Source: Patellaria atrata CBS 101060 (taxonomy: Eukaryota > Ascomycota > Dothideomycetes > Patellariales > Patellariaceae). From it: a stretch of 64,000 nt of DNA. This document shows, in pieces, positions 1-11,700 of the stretch (position 1 is the first letter of the stretch; each line of letters begins with the position of its first letter). The notes below the pieces were generated by a model. That model was not told the DNA's origin, made no database searches, and saw only the letters and a list, made by a program, of their open reading frames with translations. The translations under genes and the position numbers were made by a program. The stretch lies in NCBI GenBank assembly GCA_010093705.1, contig MU006091.1, positions 424,702-488,701 on the forward strand. The letters run 5' to 3'.

Positions 1-797
1 TTCCTCTTTCTCAATAGCGATAAAGTATTGTTTAAGGCCTTCTAGGGTTAATTCATCACGCTTGACTAAGATCCTCACAGGATCAGTCATGAACTTGGTG
101 GTCATATCCAGAACATCGTATGGAAGCGTAGCGGAAACGACTACCACCTGGGTCGCGGGGGGTAGATAGCGATAGACATCATAGATCTGCTCTCTGAAAC
201 CACGGTTGAGCAGTTCATCGGCCTCATCTAAGACGAGCATCTTGATATTGCGAGTGCGAAGGTTGCGGCGTCTAATCATATCTGCAACACGACCAGGTGT
301 GCCCGACACTACATGCTGACCATAGTCGAGCTTGCGAATGTCTTCGCCAACATTTGTTCCTCCAATACAAGCATGGCATTGTACGTTCATGTAGTCTCCA
401 AGTGCCATGACAACCGACTGGATCTGGGTCGCGAGTTCACGTGTGGGTGACAGCACGAGCGCTAGAAGTTCGATGAGCAGATGTACTATAGGCTCTGGAT
501 ATAAGTCTTACCTTGAGTCTCGCGAATTGCGGTGTCGATAACCTGAAGAATGCTGATAGAGAACGTTGCTGTCTTGCCCGTTCCCGACTGAGCTTGCGCA
601 ATGGTATCGCGACCTTTGCAGATTTGAACGATAGCGCGAGATTGGACAGCCGATGGAGACTCATATCCATATGCATAGATGCCACGAAGGAGGTTTTCCT
701 TCAGATGCATAGCTTCGAACGTCGGAGCGACAGTTACCTCCTTTGAGGTGGAGAATTCCATCCTCTCATCCGCTTTTCTATCGATACCGTCCGCCAT
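1..797 (-). CDS. FAL1: DEAD-box RNA helicase, eIF4A-III/FAL1 type (3' part outside window)
   Basis: ATP-dependent RNA helicase of the eIF4A-III/Fal1 family, which acts in 18S rRNA maturation in yeast and in the exon junction complex in other eukaryotes. Exon 1 is 797-512 and exon 2 runs from 461 past the left edge; the intron 511-462 (50 nt) has a GTAAGA donor and CTAG acceptor. Visible motifs are AQSGTGKT at residues 69-76 (motif I), PTRELA near 102 (Ia), TPGR near 150 (Ib), DEAD at 174-177 (II) and SAT at 205-207 (III). About 249 of the usual 400 residues are present, so the second RecA domain lies outside. The start MADGID was chosen because family N-termini are short; the open frame extends further upstream but without conserved sequence. 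FAL1 rather than translation factor eIF4A is inferred from the N-terminal sequence. Confidence 0.93.
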
Positions 798-1069
798 CTT
801 GATGCAGTCAATTTTGTAGTTGGTAAAGTAGTGCTGTATGCTGTGAACTGGGGTTTGTGCTCTGATGTTGTTGGTCGTTTGAACGTGCCTCGAGAAAGCT
901 CGAAAAAGTTCAAGTTGGGGTAACAGCTTCCGCCGCTCTCTCACTCCCACCACAACCTGATTACTTGCACCTGGACATCTAAGAGTCGCCTTAATTTCGT
1001 GGACATTTAGCTCTCCAAGGGCATATAATTCGTTATACGGAATATACGCGCTTTTGCTCTTTTATCGTC
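798..1069. promoter_or_regulatory. Shared divergent promoter of FAL1 and SF3A3
   Basis: These 272 bases separate the start codons of the two divergent genes and must hold both 5' UTRs and promoters. I see no clear TATA box; a short AT-rich stretch (gcatataattcg) lies about 50 nt before the SF3A3 start. Confidence 0.6.
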
Positions 1070-2642
1070 ATGATCTTGGAGGAGCAGAGGCTTCTACATG
1101 AAGACCTGGAAAGGTTAGAGCAAGCTATAGCAGATCGCGTTCTTGAGGAACCCAAACAGGTGTGTTCAAAGGGTGCAGATACGGAATTATCTAACTAATT
1201 ATCGGTTTCTATAGATTCGAGATAGATTGTACCGTGATCATCAAATCGCGAACTTCCTAGACCGTTTCGAGAGCCAATCCACTCGGTTACTTGAGATATA
1301 CAAAGATGAGGATGGGGAGCGGACCAAAGAAATACAATCTATCTCTACTGGCGACCAATTCGAAGAGTTCTATAAGCAACTCCATTCCATCAAGGATTTT
1401 CACCGTCGATACCCAAATGAACCTGTTGAGAACTTAGAACGCGCATACAAGAAGCGTCCACCAGGAGAGAACTCGGCATTTTCCATGGATTTTGATGGAA
1501 TTTTCACTGGAGAAGAAGGATACGGTCGATTTTTTGATCTTACCACACACCATGAGACTTACCTCAATCTTCCAGGCGTGAAAGGTGCCCGAAGGATAGG
1601 ATATATGCAATACTTAGACCAATTCGACATTTTCACGCCACCGCAATGTCCAATAAAGAGGCCGGATAAGTTGACAGATGAGTACTTCCAATACCTAGGA
1701 TCTCTCGTAAACTATCTGCAAGAGTTCCTTAAGAAAGTGAGGCCACTAGAAAATCTTCCAAGGCTATTCGCGACATTTGACGAGGATTTCCGGATAGCAT
1801 GGGAACACAATGAGGTCGATGGTTGGGGAGCAGCTGCACCAAGCAACGATCCTGATATCCCTATGACGGAGGGAATAGGGGAAGGGATCTGGTGTCGTGA
1901 TTGCGAGAAGGAGTTCAAGAATGACAATGTGTACAAAGCACATCTCACAGGGAAAAAGCACATGAAGAATGCTGAAGCAAAGAAAGTTAAACCAGACTTC
2001 CCGGCGACAAATGGCTCAACACCACATTCTGGCTCCAAAGATCTCAAGAAGACAAAGGAGCGTGCTGTTGCAGAAAGAGAATTCAGGATTAAGAAGTTGA
2101 CTTCAGTCATGCAAACCGAGCGTGCTGACACAAAGAGCAACATAGAACGTAAAGCAGGCATGACCGAACGAGAGCGACAACTGGAGATTCAAGCATTGTA
2201 CGCGGAATCACAGGAACCTATGGGACCAACGGAAGAAGACAAGGACGCCAATGGCGAAGAAAAGATCTATAACCCCTTGAAGCTCCCATTGGCATGGGAT
2301 GGCAAACCAATTCCGTTCTGGCTCTACAAACTCCATGGTTTAGGTGTTGAACTTCCCTGCGAGATATGTGGTAACTTCGTATACATGGGTCGCCGTGCTT
2401 TTGAGAAACACTTTAACGAAGCTCGTCATGTGTATGGCCTAAAGTGCTTAGGCATAACCAACACATCCCTATTCCGTGAGATAACGGGCATCGAGGAAGC
2501 ATTGAAACTATGGGACAAAATCCAGCGGGACAAGAAGCAAGAAAAGGCTTCGAATGATAATATTGTACAGATGGAGGATGCAGAAGGGAATGTCATGCCA
2601 GAGAAGGTGTACTACGATCTACAAAAGCAAGGATTGCTATGA
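1070..2642 (+). CDS. PRP9: Splicing factor 3A subunit 3 (SF3a60/Prp9)
   Basis: Subunit of the SF3a complex of the U2 snRNP, needed for prespliceosome assembly in the nucleus. Exon 1 is 1070-1159 (30 codons) and exon 2 is 1215-2642; the 55-nt intron has a GTGTGT donor, an ACTAAT branch point and an ATAG acceptor. The product is 505 residues, normal for fungal SF3A3. A matrin-type C2H2 finger begins with WCRDCEKEF near residue 256 and ends in HLTGKKH; a second zinc-binding segment, CEICGNFVYMG followed by HFNEARH, lies near residue 413 and is characteristic of the conserved SF3a60 C-terminus. The N-terminal helix starting LLHEDLERLEQAI also fits the family. No sign of disruption. Confidence 0.95.
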
Positions 2643-3283
2643 TGCGCTCTTTGGTTTCGGGTTCTACCACTTGCTTTGGCACATACGACTATATTACGAC
2701 CGTGCGCTCGCAAGGCGGCTGGTCGAACGGAATAGGGTCGGGTAAAATCATAATCATTATTATCTTTAAGGGTACGTACTTGACAGACATAAACTGTCAA
2801 AGCTAAGATTGGTAGTGCAATGTTTGATTCTCTTTGATAGAGCATATACGCCGAGCTGATAACTTCGTAGTGATTGTACTGTACAATATCTGATCAATTT
2901 GGCTCATATACCTTTGAACCCTTTCAGAGTGTACGTGTAAGATTATCTCCTTTTTTGGTCTACTTATGGGAGCCTTCGGCACGTGACCTGGTGCCAGATG
3001 CGTGTCTAGAACGCGTTCCTTCTAGGCAACCGAATATGTGAATTGACAAAATATTCAATTGTTTACAACTCAAAAATCTTGCCTGATATTCTGTGGTAAT
3101 CATATTTGCTCAAACCCTTGCAAATCGTGTATTTATACTCCTGATAGTTTCTCCCACTCAGACGGTACTGTCCTAACTTCGCGAGGTCGACACTGTTCTA
3201 CTACCGTATATGATTACTGTTCACTCACCGGCGCACCGTTCAAAGTTCCTTCAAGACCAGCTATACAGTAAAACATTTAGAGA
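2643..3283. other. Intergenic, SF3A3 3' to F-box 5'
   Basis: No coding region recognised. It contains one copy of the GTACTGTAC word at 2877-2885, here in a perfect 15-base palindrome-like context (ATTGTACTGTACAAT). The distal part should hold the promoter of the F-box gene. Confidence 0.5.
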
Positions 3284-4189
3284 ATGGACACAATCTTGAA
3301 CCCCACCGCTAACTCGCCTACCACTTGCGTGGCAATGCACCGCGTCATTTACACTGCTGAACTCCTCGAACTCATCCTCGTCCACCTGGACCCGCATACC
3401 CTCTTCCACAGCACTCTCGTCTCACGCACCTTCCACGCCGTCATCATGCGCTCCACTCACCTCCAGCAACTCCTCTTCCTGCAGCCACCCATCAACCTCA
3501 CCATCCCCGAACCCATGTTCGCAAACGAATGGCCCCTGCTCGACATAAAAATCAACCCCCTCCTCCTGACCAACTTCCCACACTTCCTCACCTGCTGGGA
3601 GCACGATTACCGATTACCTGAAATAGTAGAATGGGATGCAGATCCACCCCCCGAATTTGATCCACTGCCCGAGTGGGACCCGCCTCTAGATCCTTACCCG
3701 TGTACTGCTGAGAAGTTTCTCTGGTTGCCTGTTTCGAAGAAGGGGTCTCTAGGTGTGTTGACGAGGAGGGAGGCGAGTTGGAGACGGATGCAGGTGGTGA
3801 GTCCGCCGGTGACGAGGCTTATAGTTGAGAAGTTTTATTGGGGGTGTTTTGGCCGGAGAAGGGAGACTGCAGAGCGGGACTTCTCGCTTTCTGGTCCAGG
3901 AGAAAAAGGAGGGTTGACGATGGGGACGTTTTATGATCTGGTCTTTGAAATGGTGGCGCCGGTGGCCTTTAGGCCGACGTGGGAGACGCGGATATTCTGG
4001 AAGAAGAATGGGGAGGACGAGTGGGAGATTACGATGAAATTGAACTTCGAGTACTTTCTGAGCGGTCGCGTTTTTGGTCCGGTCAAGACGGCGGCGCGGA
4101 TAGCGGAGTATAAGAGTAAGGGCTATGAGATGGTGGAGATGGGGGAGTGGAGGGAGGAGGGAAGTGATTTAGAAGACATGTATGATTGA
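3284..4189 (+). CDS. F-box protein
   Basis: Uninterrupted frame of 301 residues. An F-box-like segment runs from about residue 18 to 60 (VIYTAELLELILVHLDP, then LVSRTFHAVI), so the protein may be a substrate adaptor of an SCF ubiquitin ligase; this is inferred from the motif alone. The rest has no repeat domain (no WD40 or LRR) and resembles the lineage-specific F-box proteins common in ascomycetes. The start could be the second methionine (3335), just before the F-box. Base composition changes sharply within the gene: about the first 330 nt are C-rich and the remainder G-rich on the coding strand. Confidence 0.75.
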   Translation: MDTILNPTANSPTTCVAMHRVIYTAELLELILVHLDPHTLFHSTLVSRTFHAVIMRSTHLQQLLFLQPPINLTIPEPMFANEWPLLDIKINPLLLTNFPHFLTCWEHDYRLPEIVEWDADPPPEFDPLPEWDPPLDPYPCTAEKFLWLPVSKKGSLGVLTRREASWRRMQVVSPPVTRLIVEKFYWGCFGRRRETAERDFSLSGPGEKGGLTMGTFYDLVFEMVAPVAFRPTWETRIFWKKNGEDEWEITMKLNFEYFLSGRVFGPVKTAARIAEYKSKGYEMVEMGEWREEGSDLEDMYD

Positions 4190-4254
4190 GAGGAAAGAAT
4201 GACATTGAGCTCCTGGAAAATGGACAGATTTTACATGTTTACTTGGAGGGCTTG

Positions 4255-6044
4255 CTAAATGTACTTGTATGGATTCATGATACCATTCTATTTCGAGGTG
4301 AGTAGTGGTCTAGTGGAACAAGGGAATAGCATCTCTGAGTGGAAACGTACCGGATCATACAAATCTTTGATCTGCTTCATGAGCTTGATCATAGTCTCAG
4401 TGCGACTATAGCCAATGAAGTCCTTCTTCGCAATACCTAAACCATGTTCCGCACTGATGCTACCATTCCTCTTCGCAACCCACTCATAGACAAACGGTTC
4501 CAGCTCTTTCTCAACCGCTTTATCGAATCTTCTGGTGGGAATGTTTAGGTGGAGGTTTGAATCTCCCATATGACCATACCCTACAACATCGACGACGGGA
4601 TAAGAGTCGTCGTCTCCTACAAGCCCGGCTTTTGTGAGTTTTTCTCGGGTATCGTCAACCAGAGTATAAAGCTCCTTGATCGGTATGGAGAGATCGTATT
4701 TGTATACACCACCCCAGTGACTTAGCGTCTCCGGAACTCCTTCACGACAGGCCCAGAGCTCGTTGATTTGCGTCTTGTCTTGGGCGAGTACACCGTCTGA
4801 AACGATTTCCTGCTCCATTACATACTCCAAGAACTTTTCAAGTTTCTCACCGTCGTGATCGGTGTTTGAACCACTGGTCTCTATTAGACAGTAGAACGGA
4901 TGTTCACCTTCAATAGGCAGTTTACTCTCTTTTACTATGCTCAGTAGTCTCTGAGACCGTCCATCCATCAGCTCGAATGCTGATAGAATTTCGGAAAGTT
5001 GATTCTTCGCTTCCACGAAAGCTTGCTGCACCTTCTCAAAACTTTCGAGACCGAAGTAGGCAACATTTTGGGCTTGCGATCGCTGGGGGCAGAATATGGA
5101 TATACCGGTGATGATACCGATTGTACCCTCGCCGCCTATAAATAGCTGTTTGAGATCATAACCAGTGTTGTTTTTCCGTAACTTCGACAGATCGTTCATC
5201 ACAGTACCATCTGGCAGAACAGCTTCGATCCCCAGAACGTTTCCATGAAGACTACCATACCGAAGTAACCGTAGTCCTCCCGCGTTTGTCGCAACATTAC
5301 CTCCAATTTGACACGAGCCTTTCGCACCCAGGTCTAATGGGAATATATGATTTTTCTCTGCTAGAAAATTATCAGCCACTTCTAATATTACGCCGGCATC
5401 AGCAACCAGTACGCCCGACACTTCATCAAACGACCGTATATTGTTCATTCGCTGGAGGTTTATGACAATCTCATCGAAAACCGGCACAGATCCCCCAACG
5501 AGGCCAGTATTGCCGCCTTGGGGAACGACCGCTAGTCGATTATCGTTACAGTACTTTAATATTTTGCTCACTTGCTCAGTCGATTTCGGTTTTAGAACCA
5601 CTTTGGCGTGGCCGCGGTATTTTCGCATCCAATCACTATTGAACGGTTCTAAATCCTCGGTAGCATCTTGCGACAATCCATCTATGACAGCGGATTCAGC
5701 GCCTAGTAGTTCCTTGAAGTATTTAACATGTTCATCTTTTAGCCCGCCAAAACTTGAGTCTCGTTTGATCTCTGGATACCTTAGGAGACATCAGCGATAT
5801 TAAGGTATTGAAGATGTGGAGTGATATACGAGTCGGTCGTGTATTTTATGGTTTTAGCAGACGACTTTAGCCCTTTGACTCCCCCAGCGCTATCGGGTTG
5901 ACGGGGCTCTGTTGTCGCCGATGTATTGGCCGTCCATCTGATCTGTACAGCTGGTTGAAAGCTTCTTGAAGCGCGTTTATAAAGAGAAGAGGAGCATCGT
6001 GTTCTGCGCAGAATTGGCGCAATAACTCCGGATGAAGATGCCAT
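4255..6044 (-). CDS. DLD2: Mitochondrial D-lactate/D-2-hydroxyglutarate dehydrogenase
   Basis: FAD-dependent oxidase of the Dld2/D2HGDH group, oxidising D-2-hydroxyacids. Exons 6044-5830, 5779-4351 and 4287-4255 give 558 residues. Introns are 5829-5780 (50 nt) and 4350-4288 (63 nt, GTACGT donor); the last exon is only 33 nt and restores the conserved end NGIMNPYKYI. Residues 1-40 are rich in R and S and lack acidic residues, as in a mitochondrial presequence. The FAD-binding signature VVPQGGNTGLVGGS sits near residue 150, and the C-terminal oxidase domain shows GYGHMGDSNLHLN and SAEHGLG. Substrate cannot be settled between D-lactate and D-2-hydroxyglutarate; GHMGDSNLHLN is closer to the D2HG-type enzymes. 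Confidence 0.92.
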
Positions 6045-6420
6045 TGATGACTGACAGCAAACGAAGAGAATCGGTAGAAATCACAAAGGCATATATAAAC
6101 AGAATAGAAGAGGAAAAAGGGGTAGTTAGTCGAGAATAGGGAAAATGGGGGGTTTTGTGTAAAAGATTGATAAAAGCGTCATTACGGTATGCACACCTCA
6201 TCTTCTCGTCTCATTACTTAGTGGTCAGAGCTTCCTCCAAACCTTGGCGTTTTTATCGCGGAGGCAGAAAGCTGCGTCGTGTTGTTGCACCTCATTGGTA
6301 ATTTCTCAGCTAGAACTAAACAACCACTCTCTACTTTCTAAACATTCATTGCTCCGCCTAGGACGATCTGTGCCTCTACTCTACTCCAACATCAGCCAGT
6401 CTTTAAAGAGACCGCTCCAC
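6045..6420. promoter_or_regulatory. Divergent promoter region of DLD2-like and proteasome alpha-4 genes
   Basis: These 376 bases separate two divergent start codons. No gene is recognised inside. I did not identify a canonical proteasome-associated control element by eye. Confidence 0.45.
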
Positions 6421-7406
6421 ATGGCTTCAGGATACGATCGTGCCTTGTCCGGTAAGCTTTCGTTCTACTTCAGCACTAGATGCTACATTGCACCTAACAT
6501 AGATGGTTCGATATAGTCTTCAGTCCGGATGGGCACGTCTTCCAGGTCGAATATGCTCTCGAAGCTGTAAAACGAGGTTAGAGCTTTACGAAATAACATA
6601 TCCTATCGGAATACCACTGACCACACCTCCAGGTACTTGCGCGGTGGGAGTTAAGGGTAAAGACATAGTTGTTCTAGGATGTGAAAAACGGTCAGCTATG
6701 AAGCTTCAAGACACTCGAATTACTCCCTCCAAGATCTGTCTCGTCGACACCCACGTCTCCCTTGCTTTTGCTGGCCTCAATGCCGATGCACGTATCCTTG
6801 TAGACAAGGCGCGGCTAGAAGCACAATCGCATAAGCTCACAGTGGAAGATCCCGTATCGATAGAGTACATTACAAAATATGTTGCTGGCGTGCAACAGAA
6901 GTACACTCAGAGCGGTGGTGTAAGGCCCTTCGGTATTAGCACGTTGATCGTGGGTTTTGACCCGAATGACAAGACACCAAGACTGTACCAGACCGAGCCA
7001 TCTGGTATCTACTCAGCATGGTGATACTCCCCTCTTCATAGCAAACATTTCATGGCTGACTTACGCTTGCAGGAAAGCAAATGCAATCGGACGTTCAAGT
7101 AAGACTGTACGGGAGTTCCTGGAGCGGAATCACAAGGCAGATATGGACAGAGAAGAGACCATCAAGCTTACGGTGAAGTCTCTTTTGGAGGTTGTACAAA
7201 CTGGTGCCAAGAATATCGAAATCTCGGTCATGGCACCGGGCAAGCCGATGGAAATACTACCAGTGGAGGACATTGAGAAGTATGTTGAGAGCATAAATAC
7301 AGAGAAGCAGGAAGAAGCAGCAACTAGGCGGGGAGGACGTACGCCCGGAACAGGTACAGCGGCTATCTTAACCAGACCGGCAGATGATGGACCAAGCGCA
7401 TCGTGA
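6421..7406 (+). CDS. PRE6: 20S proteasome subunit alpha-4 (Pre6 type)
   Basis: Alpha-ring subunit of the 20S proteasome. Four exons: 6421-6451, 6517-6576, 6633-7020 and 7073-7406, giving 270 residues. Introns are 65, 56 and 52 nt; the first has a CTAAC branch point. The N-terminus [20 protein letters not shown] is the proteasome alpha signature with YDR and SPDG, followed by [12 protein letters not shown] and then [10 protein letters not shown]. The sequence [11 protein letters not shown] with a long KTVREFLE segment matches the alpha-4 (PSMA7/Pre6) branch better than other alpha subunits. The C-terminal tail after residue 240 ([12 protein letters not shown] onward) is low complexity and probably disordered. 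Confidence 0.94.
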
Positions 7407-7633
7407 AAAGTTTGAGGTCTAGCACCGGAATTAGGTTCATAGAGGTAATTTGGAGCAACCATGGTAAGGTTTAACCTCTCTTGCACAGCGAAGGTCTACC
7501 TCGTCTTTTATCTTTGTATGTGAGCTCCACGATTGCGAGTACTCAGCGATGGACAACTCTACATTTGCACACCTAACTCCAAGATAATGCCGCTAAATAA
7601 TCCTACCAGAAATACTCTCAGTAACTTTTACGA

Positions 7634-8114
7634 TCATCCTAGACGATCGGCGGCATCTTTGACATTAAATATTGATCTTTCTTCTTCTCCCTTGACGCGA
7701 TCATCTTTCAGCATCCTAGAGTCTATCCGCACGTCCTCTCCTTCCACCTGTATACTTGGTTTCGGCGTGAGTGCATCGATTACAAAGTGATTATCGCAGT
7801 GAGGGCAATATTCGTCTCTAGTAGTATAAACCATAAGTCTGGTGGATAATCAGAGCGAATTTGTAATGCTTACGATTCTTCAAACTCTTCAGCATCTTTC
7901 CTGAAACACTTCTTGCACTTCTTGCAGGCGAAGGTCATATCGTTGCGCTTGACCAGCGGATGGTTCTCGGATTCCTGGTGGCACTCTGCGCAATCGAACC
8001 ATTTACGGCAGCAGGGAGATCGGATGGCGACTTGAGCGTTGAGAACGTGTTTACTGATTAGGGGACAAATTTAATGGAGAGATTGTAGTATATACGAATT
8101 ATTACCTACCACAT
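7634..8114 (-). CDS. CHY-type zinc-finger protein
   Basis: Small cysteine-rich protein of 122 residues built from exons 8114-8110, 8053-7874 and 7817-7634. The first exon contributes only ATGTG; the introns 8109-8054 and 7873-7818 are each 56 nt with GTAGGT and GTAAGC donors. The product begins MCKHVLNAQVAIRSPCC, then CAECHQESENH, CKKCKKCF and YCPHCDNHF, a dense series of CxxC/CxxH pairs of the CHY zinc-finger family. Yeast Hot13, a member of this family, assists the mitochondrial intermembrane-space import relay, but this protein is a distinct subgroup and its role is unknown. An upstream exon extending the N-terminus cannot be excluded, since the frame stays open for about 60 nt before the chosen ATG. 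Confidence 0.8.
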
Positions 8115-8782
8115 ATTGTTGAAGTGATTCTTCGCTGGCTCTGTTGAGACAATATTCTGTATAATCCTAAGACCACTAAGGTAGGGTACGAGGTGTTGTT
8201 AGACTGCTGTAAAAACTAGCCACAAGTAGTGGGGAATTATTGCCCTGTCCTGGTGCCCTGGCCACCATCTCAACCTGCAGGTCCCTGACGGAGGTCTTGA
8301 GTCGGGTGTGGGTGGCTTGCACGCCTGAGCCACCAAACCTAGGGCACATTGAGCGTTGGAATCTGGGGATTCTGTCACCCACCTTCCCCTCCAAATCTAT
8401 TCTCTATCGAAAAGATCGACTCTAGTAAGTATTCAGGATCACTATCTTTAATCGGACCAGCTGCATATATCTCGAGATGACTCTATGTGAAACCACTTAG
8501 ACTGAGACTGCAAGCCAATTCTTCGTTGAAGCTTCAGGACCTGAGACCCTTGATTATCACCCCCCTCTACGGGACTTTGCTTTGTCCACGCGTAAATCAA
8601 GCTCGTGAACGATCTTTAACAGTGAAACCCAAGAGTAGATACCTCTCCAGGTACAAGGTCTTACAGCATCTAAACTTGCGCATCCGTCTCCCACGAACAT
8701 ACATACATATGGCCAGGTCGTCCCGGAGGGGTTATAAGAGCTCTTCAAACAGAGTATTTACACACGCATACTGCGCTTCAAC
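8115..8782. promoter_or_regulatory. Divergent promoter region, CHY protein and 5-phosphatase
   Basis: About 670 bases between divergent starts. Several short open frames occur on both strands but none shows a domain or a plausible spliced continuation, so I treat this as promoter and 5' UTR. A gttataagagc sequence about 55 nt before the 5-phosphatase start could serve as a TATA element. Confidence 0.4.
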
Positions 8783-11700
8783 ATGGAAAATTCTCCAGAA
8801 GAAAGCACGGATGGCTCATCCATTGTATGTTTAAAGTTCAACATCCCGCGTAGACATCGCTGACCTACCCGCTTTACAGAGGCCAGTATCCTCCCTTCGG
8901 AGCCACTTCGAGAATATGCTAAACGCAAAACCAACAACTCCCATACCCTCAAATTCAAATTCAAACTCCAGGAATATATCTCCCAGTCGTTCTATCCGCC
9001 AAGGACAATCTGAAGACTCAATAGTGCGTTTGGATGGACGGATATCGCTCGATATACCACGGCCAGGGTCGTTGCGAACTTCTCCGTCACACCTCGCCGA
9101 GAGCCCAGTTCCAAAAACGCCTGACGGAAGGTCAACACTCACCCCCTTTACACATACAAACGGTTCTAGAGCCAGACCGATATCTATGGGGCCCCTTTCT
9201 GACCCAAGATCTCCCCCTTTGGTGACAGTACAAGCTCCGCTATCACCCCCGAAAACTCAAGACCCCAGATTACACACTCCTACGCCTTCCCGTAAATCTT
9301 CGATTACTCCTATAGATACCGCTATATCAAGATCTGGATCTCCACAGGCAAGTCCCGCCCGGCATTTTAGGATACCCAGCGGCACAAGTACACCAAGTAT
9401 CGAAGCTCGTCAAACTCCGTATCTGCAGTCTACAACCCCATCTACAAGTTTTCCCGAACCTCGAAAGATTCCAGGACTAGACCGAGAGCCCATGAACCGT
9501 CCATCGCAACATGCGGTTGCAGTCCCTCCACCTATCAATCGTGCCGGTAAGCCCAAGATATCGAATAAAGGCCCATCACCGTCCTCAACAAAGATAACTG
9601 GCGGTAGTCTAATTCCAGAGAGGAGCAACGGCCAAACAGAGGACAGAGTTTCACCATTCAGCACACCACCAAGCAGCGATGAGGACTTCCGTAACATGAA
9701 ACCTACACCACCTTCAATTCATGATCAGCTAAAACCCAAACCGATTACGACGGCAAACCTGAAGCAAGAGAGCTATTTTGCACCACCTCCTGTGCATCAT
9801 AGTGTGGCTGAGAAGCGAAATGAGCAGAGTAGCTATTTTCCGGCGAACGATGTGCAATTTCCTCCACCTCCTAAGCAAATTGCTAGTCTAAGATCAATGG
9901 ACAGCAGTGACCTACCTAGTGATCGGCCTGGCCTGCCACCAAGGCGCGACGCCCCAGTAGGTGGTGTAAGGCCGCCCAAGCAGCCCCCCGATCCCCCCCC
10001 CCCAAGAAGATCCATGGATGTCGTGCGACCAATGATTCCTGCTTCTGAACCTACCTCGAAGATGATGCCGCCTCCAAGAAGAACTCAAACATTAAATGCA
10101 CAGGTTTCAGCTGCGAGCTCCCCAGTTCTCTCTTCAGCCAAGTCATATTCAAGAGTATCGAGCGAAATGAGTCAAGAGCCATATCAGAGAGAACCGACGA
10201 ACTGGGATGAAAATGATTCGGATGATGAAGAGCCTCCATCAGACAAGTCCGTGCCCGCTTTGACTGATTATCCGGATTCGTCGCAGGCAAATAGAAGACC
10301 CCCACTCTTCAAGGCAAAACTGCACGAGATAGCAACAAAGTACGACACCAAACTTTTCGCGGTATGCGGCGAGTACGTGTGTACCAGTGGTTTTGTCACC
10401 AGGGTATGGAGCTTATTAACAGGCGAACTCTTGATGAGCAGCAGTCATGGAGATACGGTAAAAGTGACAGCTATTGCTTTCAGGCCAGCTCGCGATGTGT
10501 CCGAGGAAGGGAATAGAATATGGCTGGGAACAAATCTAGGTGAGATTCATGAAATCGACATCCCCACTCAAAGCACCATCGTGACGAGAGGGAATGCACA
10601 TACGAGACGAGAAATACTCAAGATCTACCGCCATGCATCTGAAATGTGGTCCTTGGATGATGAAGGGAAATTACTAGTTTGGCCCCCGGATGAGACGGGG
10701 TCACCCAATCTTCAAGTAGCACCGTATACATCTCGAGTCCCGAGAGGACATACTTTCTCCATAGTGGCTGGCGGGAAATTGTGGATAGCCACCGGAAAGG
10801 AGATTCGGATCTTCCAGCGCAGTGGAGAATCACAGATCTTTTTTCCAGTCCTTGAAAAGAGTCTCGTGCAGCCTAATGTTGGCGATGTCACATCCGGGGC
10901 GATTATTAGTTCGCAATCTGACCGCATCTACTTTGGACATACCGACGGCAAAGTTACGATCTATTCCCGGAAGGACTACACTTGTCTCGGCGTCACAAAT
11001 GTAAGCCTTTACAAGATCAGTTCTCTCGTGGGAGCTGGTGACTATCTCTGGGCTGCGTATAATACTGGAATGATGTATGTGTACGATACTAGCAGCGTAC
11101 CGTGGAAGGTGAAGAAGGACTGGAGGGCCCATGAGGTTACAATAGCTGGATTGGTTGCAGATCGTTCAAGTATATGGAAGCTTGACCGCTTCCAAGTGCT
11201 TTCGCTCGGCACAGATAATTATATAAGAATATGGGACGGAATGTTGAAAGAGGATTGGCTTGGTATGGACCGTAACCGCCTTGAGCAAGCCCGCGCTAAT
11301 TGATTTACAGAAGATGATATGCAAAATCATGATGCTGATTTTTGCAGCTTCAGGGAAGTCACGGCACTCGTGATGACCTGGAATGCTGGTGCATCAAAAC
11401 CAACAAGTCTAAGGAACGACGAGCGAGATGCAAACTTCTTCAGGGATCTGTTGAAGTCCCAGGAACCTCCGGACTTACTGGTCTTCGGATTTCAAGAACT
11501 GGTAGACTTGGAGGATAAGAAAGTGACTGCGAGTAAGTCATTAAACGAACAGCACATATTCACTTGAGGGTACATTTCGCTGATCTAGAAACAGAAAGCT
11601 TCTTCAAAAGCAGTAAGAAAAAGGATGCTTTGGAACAAGAGCACATGAGCCATCAATATCGGAATTGGCGAGACCACCTTATGCGGTGCATTGATGATTA

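Noticed and set aside
8487-8834. Open frame of 115 codons upstream of the 5-phosphatase
   Set aside because: It overlaps the first coding exon and intron of that gene in another frame, has no conserved features and lies in a promoter region.
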